NCBI GenBank assembly: GCA_016291905.1
Contig: JAEEZS010000060.1
Location: forward strand, 48,749 to 112,748
DNA length: 64,000 bases
Reading direction: 5' to 3'
Source: Bacteroidaceae bacterium
GTDB lineage: Bacteria; Bacteroidota; Bacteroidia; Bacteroidales; Bacteroidaceae
Shown here: positions 24,848 to 35,139 of the stretch, in pieces
Layout of the letters: each line of letters starts with the position of its first letter
Position numbering within the stretch: position 1 is the first letter of the stretch
Program-made: the position numbers and the translations under genes
Notes under the pieces: model-generated
What the model was told of the DNA's origin: nothing
Seen by the model: only the letters and a program-made list of their open reading frames with translations
Databases searched by the model: none

Positions 24848-26744
24848 AGTTGATTACGCGATGTTGGAACTCGTCGGCTTTCTTCTCACTTTCGGCCGAG
24901 AGGTGTCCGTTGATATACTGCTCCATCATGAGGGCGCCTATGGGGACGCCATAGACGGCGCCGTAGCCTCCGTTCTCGACGAAGACGGCGATGGCTATCT
25001 TGGGGTCGTCCTTGGGCGCGAAGCCCATGAAGACGGAGTGGTCCTTGCCTCGGTTCTGGGCGGTGCCAGTCTTGCCGCACACCTCGTAGTCGGGGCTGGC
25101 AGCACGTCGGCAGGTGCCCATGGTGACAGCGCCTCGCATGCCCTCGACGACAGTCTCGTAGTAGCGACGGTCGACGGTGGTGTAGTGACGGGTGGTGTAG
25201 AGGCTGTCAAGCGTTCCGCCCTCGACCTCGCGCACCACGTGGGGAGCGATGTAGTAGCCCCGGTTGGCGATGGTGGCGCAGAGGTTGGCAATCTGCAGGG
25301 GGGTCAGCGTCACCTCGCCCTGTCCTATGGCGATGCTGATGACGGTGACGCCCTTCCACGACTTTTTGTAGATTTTGTCGTAGTAGTCGGCATTGGGGAT
25401 GAAGCCGCGCGCCTCGCCCGGCAGGTCAACGCCCAGGCGATAGCCGAAGCCCATGTCGACCATGTGGTCCTTCCAGCAGGTCATGGCCTCCTGTACCGTG
25501 GTGTACTTGTGTGCGTTGAGCATGCGGTAGAGTCCCCAGCAGAAGAAGCCGTTGCACGACGTGGCTATGGCGGGGACGAGGTTCCACGAGGTGGTGCCGT
25601 CGTGACAGCCCACGTGGAGGCCTCCCATGACGAAGCCGTGGGTGCAGGGAAGGCTGGTCTCGGGAGTGATGATGCCTTCTTGCAGATAGGTGAGCGCTTG
25701 CGAGGTCTTGAACGTCGAGCCCGGGGGATAGGTGCCCTGAATGGCGCGGTTGAGCAGGGGCTTGCGGAGGTCCTGCGTCATCTTCACATGGTTGCTGCCT
25801 CGCTGGCGTCCTGCCAGGTCGCGGGGGTCGAAGGTGGGCGACGAGACCATGCAGAGCACCTCGCCTGTGGAAGGCTCGATGGCCACGATGCTTCCGATTT
25901 TGTTCTCCATGAGCCTTTCGCCTAGCGCCTGGAGTTCCATGTCGATGCCCAGGTGCAGGTTTTTGCCCGGCACGGCAGGGACGTCCTCGGCACCGTCCAT
26001 GTAGTGCCCCTTGATTTGTCCGTGTGCGTCGCGGAGCAGTATCTCGCGCCCCTTCACGCCACGCAGCTCCCGCTCGTAGAAGCTCTCCACGCCTTGCTTG
26101 CCGATGAAGTCGCCCCGGCTGTAGTAGTCGTCGGCTGCCATCTCCTTCTTCGACACTTCGCCGAGGTCGCCCAGCACGTGGCCTGCGTTGGGGTAGTTGT
26201 ACTGGCGGATGGTGCGCAGACGGGTGCTGAAGCCGGGGAACTTGTAGAGCTGCTCGGTGAGGCGCGCGCAGTCCTCTACCGTCAGCTGGCTGAGGAACAC
26301 CTGGTCGGTGTAGCTTGAATAGCCCGGGTTGAGGGTGGTGTTCTTGATGTCGGCCATGCGCCGGTCGAACTGCTGCCGGGTGATGTCGAGCGCCTCGCAC
26401 AGGGCAAGGGTGTCGAGGTTATGGACGTTGCGCATGCACACCATCACGTCGTAGGCGGGCTGGTTGAACACCAGCAGACGCCCCTGACGGTCGTAGATGA
26501 CGCCTCGCGTCGGATAGATGGTCTTGTTGAGGAAGGCGTTGTTCTGGGCATTCTCCTTGTACTCGTCGTTGAGCATCTGCAGGGAGAAGAGCCGGATGAT
26601 GTAGATGATGATAACCCCGATGACGATGCCGACGATAACCCATCGTCTTCCGTCGTACTGGTAGTCTTCCTTGACATTACCGCTGTCTGACGCTGTCCCG
26701 CCGGCGGGGTAGGCATGGCGGTCCTTGACGTTCCATCTGCTCAT
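24828..26744 (-). CDS. mrdA: Penicillin-binding protein 2 (transpeptidase)
   Basis: The Met at 26744 is chosen because it overlaps the mreD stop as ATGA; a longer frame to 26873 would run deep into mreD. The 638 residues have one N-terminal membrane helix (WVIVGIVIGVIIIYIIRLF), the dimerisation domain with PTRGVIYDRQGRLLVFNQPA, and a transpeptidase domain with PGSTFKTSQAL (active-site Ser in STFK), TSCNGFF (SxN) and GKTGTAQN (KTG). It cross-links the glycan strands made by RodA in the elongasome. Confidence 0.95.
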   Translation of the reverse strand: MSRWNVKDRHAYPAGGTASDSGNVKEDYQYDGRRWVIVGIVIGVIIIYIIRLFSLQMLNDEYKENAQNNAFLNKTIYPTRGVIYDRQGRLLVFNQPAYDVMVCMRNVHNLDTLALCEALDITRQQFDRRMADIKNTTLNPGYSSYTDQVFLSQLTVEDCARLTEQLYKFPGFSTRLRTIRQYNYPNAGHVLGDLGEVSKKEMAADDYYSRGDFIGKQGVESFYERELRGVKGREILLRDAHGQIKGHYMDGAEDVPAVPGKNLHLGIDMELQALGERLMENKIGSIVAIEPSTGEVLCMVSSPTFDPRDLAGRQRGSNHVKMTQDLRKPLLNRAIQGTYPPGSTFKTSQALTYLQEGIITPETSLPCTHGFVMGGLHVGCHDGTTSWNLVPAIATSCNGFFCWGLYRMLNAHKYTTVQEAMTCWKDHMVDMGFGYRLGVDLPGEARGFIPNADYYDKIYKKSWKGVTVISIAIGQGEVTLTPLQIANLCATIANRGYYIAPHVVREVEGGTLDSLYTTRHYTTVDRRYYETVVEGMRGAVTMGTCRRAASPDYEVCGKTGTAQNRGKDHSVFMGFAPKDDPKIAIAVFVENGGYGAVYGVPIGALMMEQYINGHLSAESEKKADEFQHRVINYGNTER

Positions 26745-27244
26745 GACCGCCCTCGGGTAATGCGTTCTACAGCCATCACGAACAGCAACGTCAATAGCGT
26801 GCTGGCAGCAATGCTGATGCCCAGCTGCAGGAGATGGGCAAAGGAGAAGTACTCCAGCCCGAACACGACGCAATGGTGCAGGGCAATACCTATCAGCGCA
26901 TAACCCCGGAAGGCTCCCGTGCCCATCGTGCGGATGCCGGGTATGAAGGGCTCGCCGTCGTTGCGGATGAAGAACAGACGGATGAGGGATGGACGGACGA
27001 ATGCCAGCAGCGTGGCTGCTGCTGCATGGATGCCGAAGGTGTTGCTGAAGATGTCAATCACCAGTCCCATGACAAAGGCCCACAGCATCGCCTTGTTACG
27101 CCCTGTGCCGGCTTCAAGCGTGAGGATGAACCAGACGTAGAGCATGGGCGTGGCATAGCCGAAAAGATGAATCTTGTTCAGGATGAACACCTGCACAAGA
27201 ATGAGGATGACGAAGTTGAGGAGGCGGCTGAAGAAGGTGTGCAT
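26741..27244 (-). CDS. mreD: Rod shape-determining protein MreD
   Basis: This 167-residue integral membrane protein has about five helices, starting LLNFVILILVQVFILNKIHL. The loop GLVIDIFSNTFGIHAAAATL is typical of MreD. It links MreC to the RodA-PBP2 complex. The stop overlaps the mrdA start by 4 bases and the start lies 26 bp after mreC, consistent with one transcript. Confidence 0.92.
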   Translation of the reverse strand: MHTFFSRLLNFVILILVQVFILNKIHLFGYATPMLYVWFILTLEAGTGRNKAMLWAFVMGLVIDIFSNTFGIHAAAATLLAFVRPSLIRLFFIRNDGEPFIPGIRTMGTGAFRGYALIGIALHHCVVFGLEYFSFAHLLQLGISIAASTLLTLLFVMAVERITRGRS

Positions 27245-27270
27245 AGCGTCGGGGGAGGTGTTTCGTCTTA

Positions 27271-28110
27271 TCAGTCTTTTTCGGTTAGCATACGGGTAAG
27301 CGTCTCCCGCTCTTCGGCTCCGGCGTTGCGGATGACAAAGACGTGCTTGAGCCGGGCAAAGGGGGTGCCGAGCTGCACGTCAATGGCATTGGACAGGTTG
27401 TCGGCAGAGGGGTCGATGGCCGAAACGATGCCCACTATGAGCCCTTCGGGGAAGAAGGCTGAGTGTCCGCTGGTGACAACGGTATCGCCCACGCTGACAA
27501 CGGCATAGCGGGGGACGTCGCACAGCTTGGCGAGACGTGCGTCGCCTCCGGGCCATTCAAGGTAGCCGAACGATTCGCCCGGGAGCACCTTGCAGCTGAT
27601 GTTGCTCTTGCTGTTCAGGATGGGCAGCAAGAGTGTGTAGTGGGGTGAGCAGCGGTAGGTGACGCCGACGACGCCCTCGCTGCTGATGACGCCCATGTCG
27701 GGGGTGATGCCGTCGAGGGTGCCCTTGTTGATGGTGATGTAGTTGTCGGGCTTGTTGGTGCTGTTCTCCACCACGTTGGCAGGGATGACGTCAAAGGGCC
27801 ATTGCCCCTCCGTCAGGGTTGTGAGCCTGTCGAGCGCCATGCTGTCAAGCATCTGGCGCAAGCCGAAGACCTGTTCCTCCAGCTGGGCGTTCTGCTCGGC
27901 CAGACGACGGTTCTCTGTCGTCAGGCCGAAGTAGCCCGTCACGCGTTGTCCCACTTCCAGCGCGCTACCCGACACCGTGTTGGCTGACGAGAGCCACACG
28001 CTGCCCTGATAGTCGTTGAAGGAGAACAACAGAAACAGGCTGATGCCTTCCAGCAGGAAGAACACCAACCAATGACTGTGCTTGTAGAGGAACTCCAGCA
28101 GACCCTTCAT
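27271..28110 (-). CDS. mreC: Rod shape-determining protein MreC
   Basis: This 279-residue protein has an N-terminal membrane helix (HWLVFFLLEGISLFLLFSF), a coiled-coil segment (RRLAEQNAQLEEQVFGLRQM) and a periplasmic beta domain (SSEGVVGVTYRCSPHYTLLL, then SYGDT-like repeats). Order and length match MreC of Bacteroidetes. It organises the elongation complex in the periplasm. It starts 11 bp after mreB. Confidence 0.93.
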   Translation of the reverse strand: MKGLLEFLYKHSHWLVFFLLEGISLFLLFSFNDYQGSVWLSSANTVSGSALEVGQRVTGYFGLTTENRRLAEQNAQLEEQVFGLRQMLDSMALDRLTTLTEGQWPFDVIPANVVENSTNKPDNYITINKGTLDGITPDMGVISSEGVVGVTYRCSPHYTLLLPILNSKSNISCKVLPGESFGYLEWPGGDARLAKLCDVPRYAVVSVGDTVVTSGHSAFFPEGLIVGIVSAIDPSADNLSNAIDVQLGTPFARLKHVFVIRNAGAEERETLTRMLTEKD

Positions 28111-28121
28111 TTCTCCATTGC

Positions 28122-29144
28122 TTATCGCATCAGGAAGGAGAAGCGGTCAACGTTCTTCAGCGCCACGCCGGTACCGCGTGCCACGCAATGCAGCGGGTCG
28201 TCGGCTACGTGGAAGGGGATGTTAATCTTGTTCGTCAAACGCTTGTCGAGTCCCCTGAGCAACGCTCCACCGCCGGCAAGGTAGATGCCGTTCTTCACGA
28301 TGTCGGCATAGATTTCAGGCGGCGTGTTCTCGAGGGCTGCCAGCACGGCGGTTTCCACCTTCGCCACGGACTTGTCGAGGCAATGGGCAATCTCCTGATA
28401 GCAGACGGGCACCTCCATGGGCAGTGCCGTGATTTTGTTGGGGCCGTGGACGATGTACTCCTCCGGAGCGTTTTCCTCAAGGTCGGTAAGGGCAGAGCCG
28501 ACGTGGATCTTGATACGTTCGGCCATGCGCTCACTAACTTTCACGTTGTGCTGACGGCTCATATACTCCTGGATATCCTCGGTGAAGTTGTCGCCGGCAA
28601 CCTTGATGGACTTGTTGCTGACGATACCGCCCAGCGAGATGACGGCGATTTCGGTCGTTCCACCACCTATATCGACAATCATGTTGCCTTCGGGAGCCTC
28701 CACGTCGAGGCCGATACCTACGGCAGCTGCCATGGGCTCGAAGATGAGGAAGATGTCGCGTCCTCCGGCATGCTCGGCTGAGTCACGCACGGCACGGAGC
28801 TCCACTTCGGTTGAGCCGGAGGGCACGCCAATAACCATGCGCAGCGAGGGCGAGAAGAGCTTGTTCTTCGGGTTGACCATCTTGATAAGTCCGCGCATCA
28901 TCTGTTCGCAGGCGAAGAAGTCGGCAATCACGCCGTCGCGCAGGGGACGTACGGTGCGGATGTTGTCGTGTGTCTTCTCGTGCATCAGCTTGGCACGTTC
29001 GCCCACGGCAATCATCTTGTCCGTCTTGCGGTCTATAGCCACCACGGAGGGTTCGTCGACAACAATGGTTCCGTTATGCAGTATGATGGTGTTGGCTGTG
29101 CCAAGGTCCATCGCAATTTCCTGTGTGAAAGAAAACAATCCCAT
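28122..29144 (-). CDS. mreB: Rod shape-determining actin MreB
   Basis: This 340-residue bacterial actin has the phosphate-1 loop MDLGTANT, the segment VIGVPSGSTEVELRAV, phosphate-2 MIVDIGGGTTEIAVIS and the adenosine motif GIYLAGGGALLRG. The N-terminal MGLFSFTQE is the usual short amphipathic lead that binds the membrane. Filaments guide side-wall synthesis. The gene follows purH after 53 bp; that spacer is low-complexity (repeated TTCTGATTCCT). Confidence 0.97.
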   Translation of the reverse strand: MGLFSFTQEIAMDLGTANTIILHNGTIVVDEPSVVAIDRKTDKMIAVGERAKLMHEKTHDNIRTVRPLRDGVIADFFACEQMMRGLIKMVNPKNKLFSPSLRMVIGVPSGSTEVELRAVRDSAEHAGGRDIFLIFEPMAAAVGIGLDVEAPEGNMIVDIGGGTTEIAVISLGGIVSNKSIKVAGDNFTEDIQEYMSRQHNVKVSERMAERIKIHVGSALTDLEENAPEEYIVHGPNKITALPMEVPVCYQEIAHCLDKSVAKVETAVLAALENTPPEIYADIVKNGIYLAGGGALLRGLDKRLTNKINIPFHVADDPLHCVARGTGVALKNVDRFSFLMR

Positions 29145-29197
29145 AGTCTAACTTCTGATTCCTAATTTCTAACTCGTGATTTCTGATTCCTGATTTT

Positions 29198-30721
29198 TTA
29201 ATGTCTGAAATGACGTATGCCCGTCATCACCATGGCGACGCCATGCTCGTTGCAGTAGTCCACGCTCTCGTTGTCGCGTACCGAGCCTCCGGGCTGGATG
29301 ACTGCCGTGATGCCTGCCTCGTGGGCAAGCTGCACGCAGTCGCCGAAAGGGAAGAAGGCGTCGCTTGCCATCACGGCGCCGTCAAGGCTGAACCCGAACG
29401 AGCGTGCCTTTTGGATGGCCTGCTTCAGCGCATCCACGCGTGACGTCTGTCCCACGCCACTTGCCAGCAGCTGCCCGTCGCGCGCCAGCACGATGGCGTT
29501 GCTCTTGCTGTGCTTCACAATCTTGTTGGCAAACAGCATGTCGTCAATCTGACGGGCTGTGGGCAGGGTCGTGGTGACGGGCTTGCAGTCGTCGGACGTC
29601 TCGGCGTAGAGGTCTTTCTGCTGCACCAGCACGCCGTCCAGCACCGAGCGGAACTGCCAACGAGGCTTCTCCGTCTCCTTGCGCACAAGGATGATGCGGT
29701 TTTTCTTCTGTCCGAGAATCTCCAGCGCATCCACGTCGTAGTCAGGCGCTATGACGACCTCGAAGAAAATCTTCGTAATCTCCTCGGCTGTTGCGCGGTC
29801 GATAGCGCGATTGGTGATGAGCACGCCGCCAAAGGCCGACACGGGGTCGCCTGCCAGCGCGTCGGTCCACGCCTCGAGCAGGGTCGGGCGTGTAGCTACG
29901 CCGCAGGCGTTGTTGTGCTTCAGCACGGCGAACGTCGTATCGTCGAACTCGTCTATCAGCTCCACAGCTGCGTGGATGTCAAGCAGGTTGTTGTAGCTGA
30001 TTTCCTTGCCGTGCAGCTGGTCGAACATCCCCTCGAAGTCGCCGAAGAAGACGCCCTTCTGATGGGGATTCTCGCCGTAGCGCAGCTGCTTGCAGCCGGT
30101 GATGCTGGCGCGGAAGGACGAGTGCTCGTCGCCGTCGAACCAGTTGAAGATGGTTGTGTCGTAGTCCGACGATACGCCGAAGGCTTCCTTGGCAAACCAG
30201 CGGCGTTCCTCCAGGGTGGTGATGGCGCCGCGCTTCTCCAGGATGTCAGCCAAGGGCTGGTACTGCGCCTTGCTGGCTACGATGACCACGTCCTTGAAGT
30301 TCTTTGCCGCAGCACGGATGAGCGAGATGCCGCCGATGTCGATTTTCTCGATGATGTCGCTCTCCGACGCCCCGCGTCCGACGGTCTCGGCGAAGGGGTA
30401 AAGGTCCACGATGACGAGGTCGATGTCCTCGATGTCGTAGTCAATCATCTGGGCACGGTCGCCCTCGTCGTCGCGGCGTGCAAGGATGCCGCCGAACACC
30501 TTCGGGTGGAGCGTCTTCACGCGTCCTCCCAAGATGGAGGGATAGCCTGTCAAGTCCTCGACTGCGCGGCAGGGGATGCCCATGCTGCGAATAAACTGCT
30601 GCGTGCCGCCTGTGGAGAGCAGTTCGACGCCCTCCTCGTGCAGCCGCTTAACGATGGCGTCCAGCCCTTCCTTATGGAATACCGATACGAGGGCCGTCTT
30701 TATACGTTTGCTGTCTGACAT
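29198..30721 (-). CDS. purH: Bifunctional AICAR transformylase / IMP cyclohydrolase
   Basis: This 507-residue enzyme catalyses the last two steps of IMP synthesis. The N-terminal cyclohydrolase domain begins KTALVSVFHKEGLDAIVKRL and contains STGGTQQFIRSMG and GGRVKTLHPKVFGGILARRD. The transformylase domain has RYGENPHQKG, LKHNNACGVA and, at the end, SDAFFPFGDCVQLAHEAG. Length is normal. It is first of the operon purH-mreB-mreC-mreD-mrdA-rodA, the order usual in Bacteroidetes, and has a near-consensus promoter. Confidence 0.97.
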   Translation of the reverse strand: MSDSKRIKTALVSVFHKEGLDAIVKRLHEEGVELLSTGGTQQFIRSMGIPCRAVEDLTGYPSILGGRVKTLHPKVFGGILARRDDEGDRAQMIDYDIEDIDLVIVDLYPFAETVGRGASESDIIEKIDIGGISLIRAAAKNFKDVVIVASKAQYQPLADILEKRGAITTLEERRWFAKEAFGVSSDYDTTIFNWFDGDEHSSFRASITGCKQLRYGENPHQKGVFFGDFEGMFDQLHGKEISYNNLLDIHAAVELIDEFDDTTFAVLKHNNACGVATRPTLLEAWTDALAGDPVSAFGGVLITNRAIDRATAEEITKIFFEVVIAPDYDVDALEILGQKKNRIILVRKETEKPRWQFRSVLDGVLVQQKDLYAETSDDCKPVTTTLPTARQIDDMLFANKIVKHSKSNAIVLARDGQLLASGVGQTSRVDALKQAIQKARSFGFSLDGAVMASDAFFPFGDCVQLAHEAGITAVIQPGGSVRDNESVDYCNEHGVAMVMTGIRHFRH

Positions 30722-30776
30722 TATTAGTTGTTTCTATTGATTCCTATTTCCAGGTTGCCTTTTTCAGGTTGGGGTG

Positions 30777-30808
30777 CAAATATACTACTTGCTCTGCGGA
30801 TATGCAAA
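30777..30808 (-). promoter_or_regulatory. Promoter of purH and the cell-shape operon
   Basis: On the minus strand TTTG (30805-30808), exactly 20 bases, then TATATTTG (30777-30784) form a near-perfect consensus, 55 bases before the purH ATG. Further right, 30889-30897 and 30902-30910 (CGCAGGAAA/TTTCCTGCG) form a hairpin in the hisS 3' flank that may help terminate hisS, with only a weak T-run. Confidence 0.8.
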
Positions 30809-30950
30809 CGAAACGCCCATTTTTATGCTCCCTTGTGGAAAACTTTTTTTATCGTGCTGAGCCCTTTCTCCTTACTGATAAAAGAGGCGCAGGAAATGGA
30901 GTTTCCTGCGTCCTTCGTGTCAGATAAAGCCTTTCTTATTTCCCAAAGCC

Positions 30951-31016
30951 GTTGGGACAGGTGTCCCAACGGGTTAGGTAAGGTGTCCTAACGGGTTAGG
31001 ACACGTGTCCCAACGG
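30951..31016. repeat. Three tandem 22-bp units, each with dyad symmetry
   Basis: Units start at 30951, 30973 and 30995 and follow GTT[GA]GG..., a 2-4 base centre, ...TCC[CT]AAC, then GG. In unit 1 the arms are GTTGGGACA and TGTCCCAAC. The second unit changes G-G-G to A-G-G and C-C-C to C-C-T together, so pairing is kept. It lies in the 321-bp purH-hisS gap, 27 bases past the hisS stop. Confidence 0.85.
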
Positions 31017-31042
31017 GTTTGGTACAATAACTTTTCTTGAAA

Positions 31043-32440
31043 CTACGCGAGTTTGGCGATGAGCTCGTCAGGGGTGAGCTGCGACTGTTCGCCTGTCTGC
31101 ATGTCCTTGACGGTGAGGCTGCCTGATGCCATTTCGGCTTCGCCTACCATGACGACGTAGGGGATGCCGTGGGCGTTGGCGTAGGCAAGCTGCTTCTTCA
31201 TCTTGGCTGCATCGGGGTAGAGCTCAACGGCGATACCCGCCTGACGGGCACGCGCTACGAGGGGAAGGCAGTAAGCAGCCTCTTGCTCGCCGAAGTTGAC
31301 AAACAGCACGCGGGTGCCCTGTGTGGCCTCGGTGGGGAAGAGGTCGAGCTGCGTGAGAACGTCGTAGATACGGTCGGCGCCGAAGGAGATGCCCACGCCG
31401 CTGACGCCTGGGAGGCCAAAGATGCCCGTGAGGTTGTCGTAGCGTCCCCCGCCTGAGATGCTGCCCATCTCGGCGTCGAGTGCCTTCACCTCGAAGATAG
31501 CGCCTGTGTAGTAGTTGAGACCGCGTGCAAGGGTGAGGTCGAGAAGCAGCTCAGAGGTGAGAGGCGAGAGGCTTGAGGCGGAGAGGATAAAGGCCGTCTC
31601 GTCGATGCCTTTCAGTCCCGTCGGGCTGTCGGCCAGCACGTTGCGCAGGGTAGCGAGTTTCTCGTCGTTGGTGCCGCTGAGCAGGAGGATGGGCTGCAGC
31701 TTCGCGATAGCATCAGCAGGGAGACCTTTCTCTGCGAGCTCGGCGTTGACGTTCTCAAGCCCTATCTTGTCGAGCTTGTCGATGGCGACAGTAATGTCAG
31801 TAAGTTTGTCGGCCTGCCCAATAACTTCGGCTATGCCAGAAAGGATTTTGCGGTTGTTGATATGGATGGCAACGCGGATGCCAAGGGCGGCAAACACGGC
31901 GTTAACCATCTGCACGAGGTCAACTTCGCACAGCAGCGAGTCTGTACCGACGATGTCGGCATCGCATTGGTAGAATTCGCGGTAGCGCCCGCGTTGGGGA
32001 CGGTCGGCACGCCAGACGGGCTGCATCTGGAAGCGTCGGAAGGGCAGGGTGATTTCTTCGCGATGCATGACGACGTAGCGCGCGAAGGGCACGGTGAGGT
32101 CGTAGCGCAACCCCTTTTCGCAAAGCTGTGCGGCAAGGCGATTGAGGTTAGGGGCCTGGGGCGTGGGAGCGGAGTCGTTTGCCCCACAATTCCTCATGCC
32201 TAAGTCCTCATTATTTATTTTTTCAAGGAAGTTTCCGCTGTTGAGCACTTTGAAGAGGAGTTTGTCGCCCTCTTCGCCGTACTTGCCCATAAGCGTGGAG
32301 AGGTTCTCCATAGCGGGGGTTTCGATGGGCTGGAAGCCGTAGGCATAGAACACACGGCGTATGGTGTTGAAGATATAGTTGCGCTTCGCCATTTCGGCAG
32401 GGGAGAAGTCGCGCGTCCCCTTGGGAATGCTTGGTTTCAT
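31043..32440 (-). CDS. hisS: Histidyl-tRNA synthetase
   Basis: This 465-residue class II synthetase has motif 1 around [20 protein letters not shown], motif 2 [20 protein letters not shown], the histidine-binding [14 protein letters not shown], and motif 3 [13 protein letters not shown]. It charges tRNA-His. Between FLEKI and [12 protein letters not shown] an unusual stretch ([20 protein letters not shown]) is longer than I recall in homologues. It follows recQ by 23 bp on the same strand. Confidence 0.96.
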   Translation of the reverse strand: MKPSIPKGTRDFSPAEMAKRNYIFNTIRRVFYAYGFQPIETPAMENLSTLMGKYGEEGDKLLFKVLNSGNFLEKINNEDLGMRNCGANDSAPTPQAPNLNRLAAQLCEKGLRYDLTVPFARYVVMHREEITLPFRRFQMQPVWRADRPQRGRYREFYQCDADIVGTDSLLCEVDLVQMVNAVFAALGIRVAIHINNRKILSGIAEVIGQADKLTDITVAIDKLDKIGLENVNAELAEKGLPADAIAKLQPILLLSGTNDEKLATLRNVLADSPTGLKGIDETAFILSASSLSPLTSELLLDLTLARGLNYYTGAIFEVKALDAEMGSISGGGRYDNLTGIFGLPGVSGVGISFGADRIYDVLTQLDLFPTEATQGTRVLFVNFGEQEAAYCLPLVARARQAGIAVELYPDAAKMKKQLAYANAHGIPYVVMVGEAEMASGSLTVKDMQTGEQSQLTPDELIAKLA

Positions 32441-32463
32441 TGTTCTTTTTTTGACGCAATCAA

Positions 32464-35139
32464 TCAGTTTGCTAATTCGGAGAGGAATTTGATACGGACG
32501 AGGCGGATTTCCTCTTCGGTATAATCGTCGCCCAGCTCATCGAGAGCCACGGAGAGTGAATCCGTCTCGGACTCCTTGAAGTATTCGTAGATATCTTCAA
32601 GATGCTCTTCGTCGATGACTTCGCTGAGGAAGTAGTCGATGTTGATTTTGGTGCCGCTATAAACGATAGATTCCACTTCGTCGAGCAACTCGTCGAACTC
32701 CATGCCCTTTGAGACAGCAAGGTCGTCGAGCGCTACCTTAAGGTCGATGCTCTGGATGATGCTCACCTTGAGCTTCGACTTGTTGGCAACGGTGCGCACA
32801 CGGAGGTCTTCGGGGCGCTCTATCTCGTTTTCATCCACATGACGCTTGATGAGGTCGATGAACTCCTGTCCGTAGCGCTTTGCCTTGCCTGCGCCGACGC
32901 CGGGGATGTTCTGCAGTTCGTCGAGGGTGATGGGGTAGGTGGTTGCCATTGCCTCGAGCGAGGGATCCTGGAAGATGACGTAGGGGGGGAGGGAGAGCTT
33001 CTTGGAGAGTTTCTTGCGTAGTACCTTTAGCATGCTGTAGAGCACGGGATCAACGGCAGCGGCTCCTCCATGCATGGGGGTGTCCTCGGCAGTCTCCTCC
33101 TCGAAGTCCTTGTCCTCTACTATCTGGAACGAGATGGGGTGGTCGAGGAAGTCGCGTCCGGCATCGGTAACCTTGATGAGGCCGTAGTTCTCCACGTCCT
33201 TTTCCAAATAGCCGGCAATGAGGGCTTGACGGATGACAGCGTTCCACATCTTCTCCTCGTCGGGCGAGCTGATGCCAAACATTTCGAGGTCGTCGTGCCC
33301 GTGGGCAACCACCTCGCCGGTCTCTTTGCCGATGAGGATGTGGATGATATGGTCGGCCTTGAAATTCTCCTTGACAGCCAGTACGGCTTCGATGACGGAG
33401 CAGAGTTCGTCCTGCGCCTCGACGCGCTTCTTGGGGTTGAGGCAGTTGTCGCAGTTGCAGCAATTCTCCTCGGGATAGTCCTCGCCAAAGTAGTGGAGGA
33501 GCATCTTGCGTCGGCAGACGCTGGACTCGCAGTAAGCGGTGGTTTCCTGAAGGAGCTGACGCCCGATGTCTTGCTCGGCGATGGGCTTGCCTTCAAGGAA
33601 TTTCTCGAGCTTCTGAAGGTCTTTGCTGCTATAGAAAGCGATGCATTGTCCTTCGCCTCCGTCACGTCCTGCACGTCCTGTCTCCTGATAGTAGCCTTCG
33701 AGGCTCTTGGGGATGTCGTAGTGGATGACGTAACGGACGTCGGGCTTGTCGATGCCCATACCAAAGGCGATGGTGGCTACGATGACATCGATTTTCTCCA
33801 TAAGGAAATCGTCCTGCGTCTGGGTGCGGACAGCGGATTCCATGCCGGCGTGGTAGGCGGCAGCGGGGATGTCGTTGGCACGGAGGATTTCAGCCAGTTC
33901 TTCCACTTTCTTTCGCGACAGGCAATAGATGATGCCCGACTTGCCGGCATTCATCTTAATAAAGCGAATGATGTCACGGTCGACGTTCTTGGTCTTCGGA
34001 CGTACCTCGTAGTAAAGGTTGGGACGGTTGAAGGATGACTTGAAGTCTTGGGCGTCGAGGATGCCGAGATTCTTTTTAATATCGTCGCGTACCTTGTTGG
34101 TAGCCGTAGCTGTTAGTGCTATGATTGGTGCACGGCCTATCTGGTCGATGATGGGACGTATCTTGCGGTACTCAGGACGGAAGTCATGTCCCCATTCGCT
34201 GATGCAATGGGCTTCGTCGATGGCGTAGAACGAAATACGCACCGAGCGTAGGAACTCAACGTTCTCCTCTTTCGTGAGCGATTCAGGAGCCACGTAGAGC
34301 AGTTTTGTCTTTCCGCTCACGATGTCCTCTTTCACTTGGTCGATAGCAGCTTTGTTGAGCGAAGAGTTGATGAAATGGGCGACGCCGTCCTCCTCGGAGT
34401 AGTTGCGGATGGCATCAACTTGGTTTTTCATCAGGGCGATGAGGGGGGAGATGACGATGGCGACGCCTTCCATAAGCAACGAAGGCAGCTGGTAGCATAG
34501 GCTCTTGCCGCCGCCGGTGGGCATAAGCACAAAGGTGTCGTTGCCGTTCAAAACGTTCAGGATAATGGGCTCCTGGTCGCCTTTGAAGGTGTCGAAGCCG
34601 AAGTAGTTCTTCAGCAGTTTCGATAGGGAGGAACGGTCATAGACTATTTTCTGTGCAGGTTGGGGCGCTGGCTCAGACTGCGGCGCCTGTTCCTGAGGTT
34701 CTTCTATAGGCTCCGATGCAGGTTCTTGAGGCGCTTCGGTTGGTTGTGGTGCAGTTTCTTGAGGCACTTCTACAGGTCGCGACGTTTGTTCCTGAGGTTC
34801 TTCCACAGGTTGCAACGTTTGTTCTTGAGCTACATCAGGTGCTGTCGAGGGTTCCTGGGCAGGAGCTTCCGCGGCTTTTTTTGATGAGGTTTTCTTTTTC
34901 GCCTTGGGTTCGGCCTCTGCAGCGGTTTCCTTCGTTTCCTTTGCAGCCGTCTTAGTAGTTGTCTTCTTTGTCGCCTTTGCCTCTGCTTTCGCGGGAGTTT
35001 CCTTTGTGGCTTTAGCCGTTTCCTTCGTCGCTTTGGCAGATGCCTTAGCCGGGGTTTCTTTCGCCTTTTTTTCGGTAGCCTTTTTAAGGGTCTTGGCAGG
35101 CTCTTTCTTCGATTCTTCGCTCATGGGTGCATCGTCCAT
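32464..35139 (-). CDS. recQ: RecQ helicase with histone-H1-like N-terminal tail
   Basis: This protein has 891 residues; most RecQ proteins have 600-730. Residues 11-92 are almost entirely K, A, T and E in repeats such as [10 protein letters not shown]; 93-163 are Q/P/E-rich repeats ([20 protein letters not shown]). The helicase follows: [13 protein letters not shown] (Q-motif region), Walker [32 protein letters not shown], and [16 protein letters not shown] (motif VI). The zinc-binding C-x(16-22)-C-x-x-C-x-x-C part is ENCCNCDNC, then come winged-helix and HRDC domains ([13 protein letters not shown] region and before). RecQ unwinds recombination intermediates. The tail looks like a DNA-binding or condensing arm. 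A second Met at residue 6 is an alternative start. Confidence 0.93.
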   Translation of the reverse strand: MDDAPMSEESKKEPAKTLKKATEKKAKETPAKASAKATKETAKATKETPAKAEAKATKKTTTKTAAKETKETAAEAEPKAKKKTSSKKAAEAPAQEPSTAPDVAQEQTLQPVEEPQEQTSRPVEVPQETAPQPTEAPQEPASEPIEEPQEQAPQSEPAPQPAQKIVYDRSSLSKLLKNYFGFDTFKGDQEPIILNVLNGNDTFVLMPTGGGKSLCYQLPSLLMEGVAIVISPLIALMKNQVDAIRNYSEEDGVAHFINSSLNKAAIDQVKEDIVSGKTKLLYVAPESLTKEENVEFLRSVRISFYAIDEAHCISEWGHDFRPEYRKIRPIIDQIGRAPIIALTATATNKVRDDIKKNLGILDAQDFKSSFNRPNLYYEVRPKTKNVDRDIIRFIKMNAGKSGIIYCLSRKKVEELAEILRANDIPAAAYHAGMESAVRTQTQDDFLMEKIDVIVATIAFGMGIDKPDVRYVIHYDIPKSLEGYYQETGRAGRDGGEGQCIAFYSSKDLQKLEKFLEGKPIAEQDIGRQLLQETTAYCESSVCRRKMLLHYFGEDYPEENCCNCDNCLNPKKRVEAQDELCSVIEAVLAVKENFKADHIIHILIGKETGEVVAHGHDDLEMFGISSPDEEKMWNAVIRQALIAGYLEKDVENYGLIKVTDAGRDFLDHPISFQIVEDKDFEEETAEDTPMHGGAAAVDPVLYSMLKVLRKKLSKKLSLPPYVIFQDPSLEAMATTYPITLDELQNIPGVGAGKAKRYGQEFIDLIKRHVDENEIERPEDLRVRTVANKSKLKVSIIQSIDLKVALDDLAVSKGMEFDELLDEVESIVYSGTKINIDYFLSEVIDEEHLEDIYEYFKESETDSLSVALDELGDDYTEEEIRLVRIKFLSELAN

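Noticed and set aside
30951..31016. Possible CRISPR array
   Set aside because: Three contiguous 22-bp units with no spacers.
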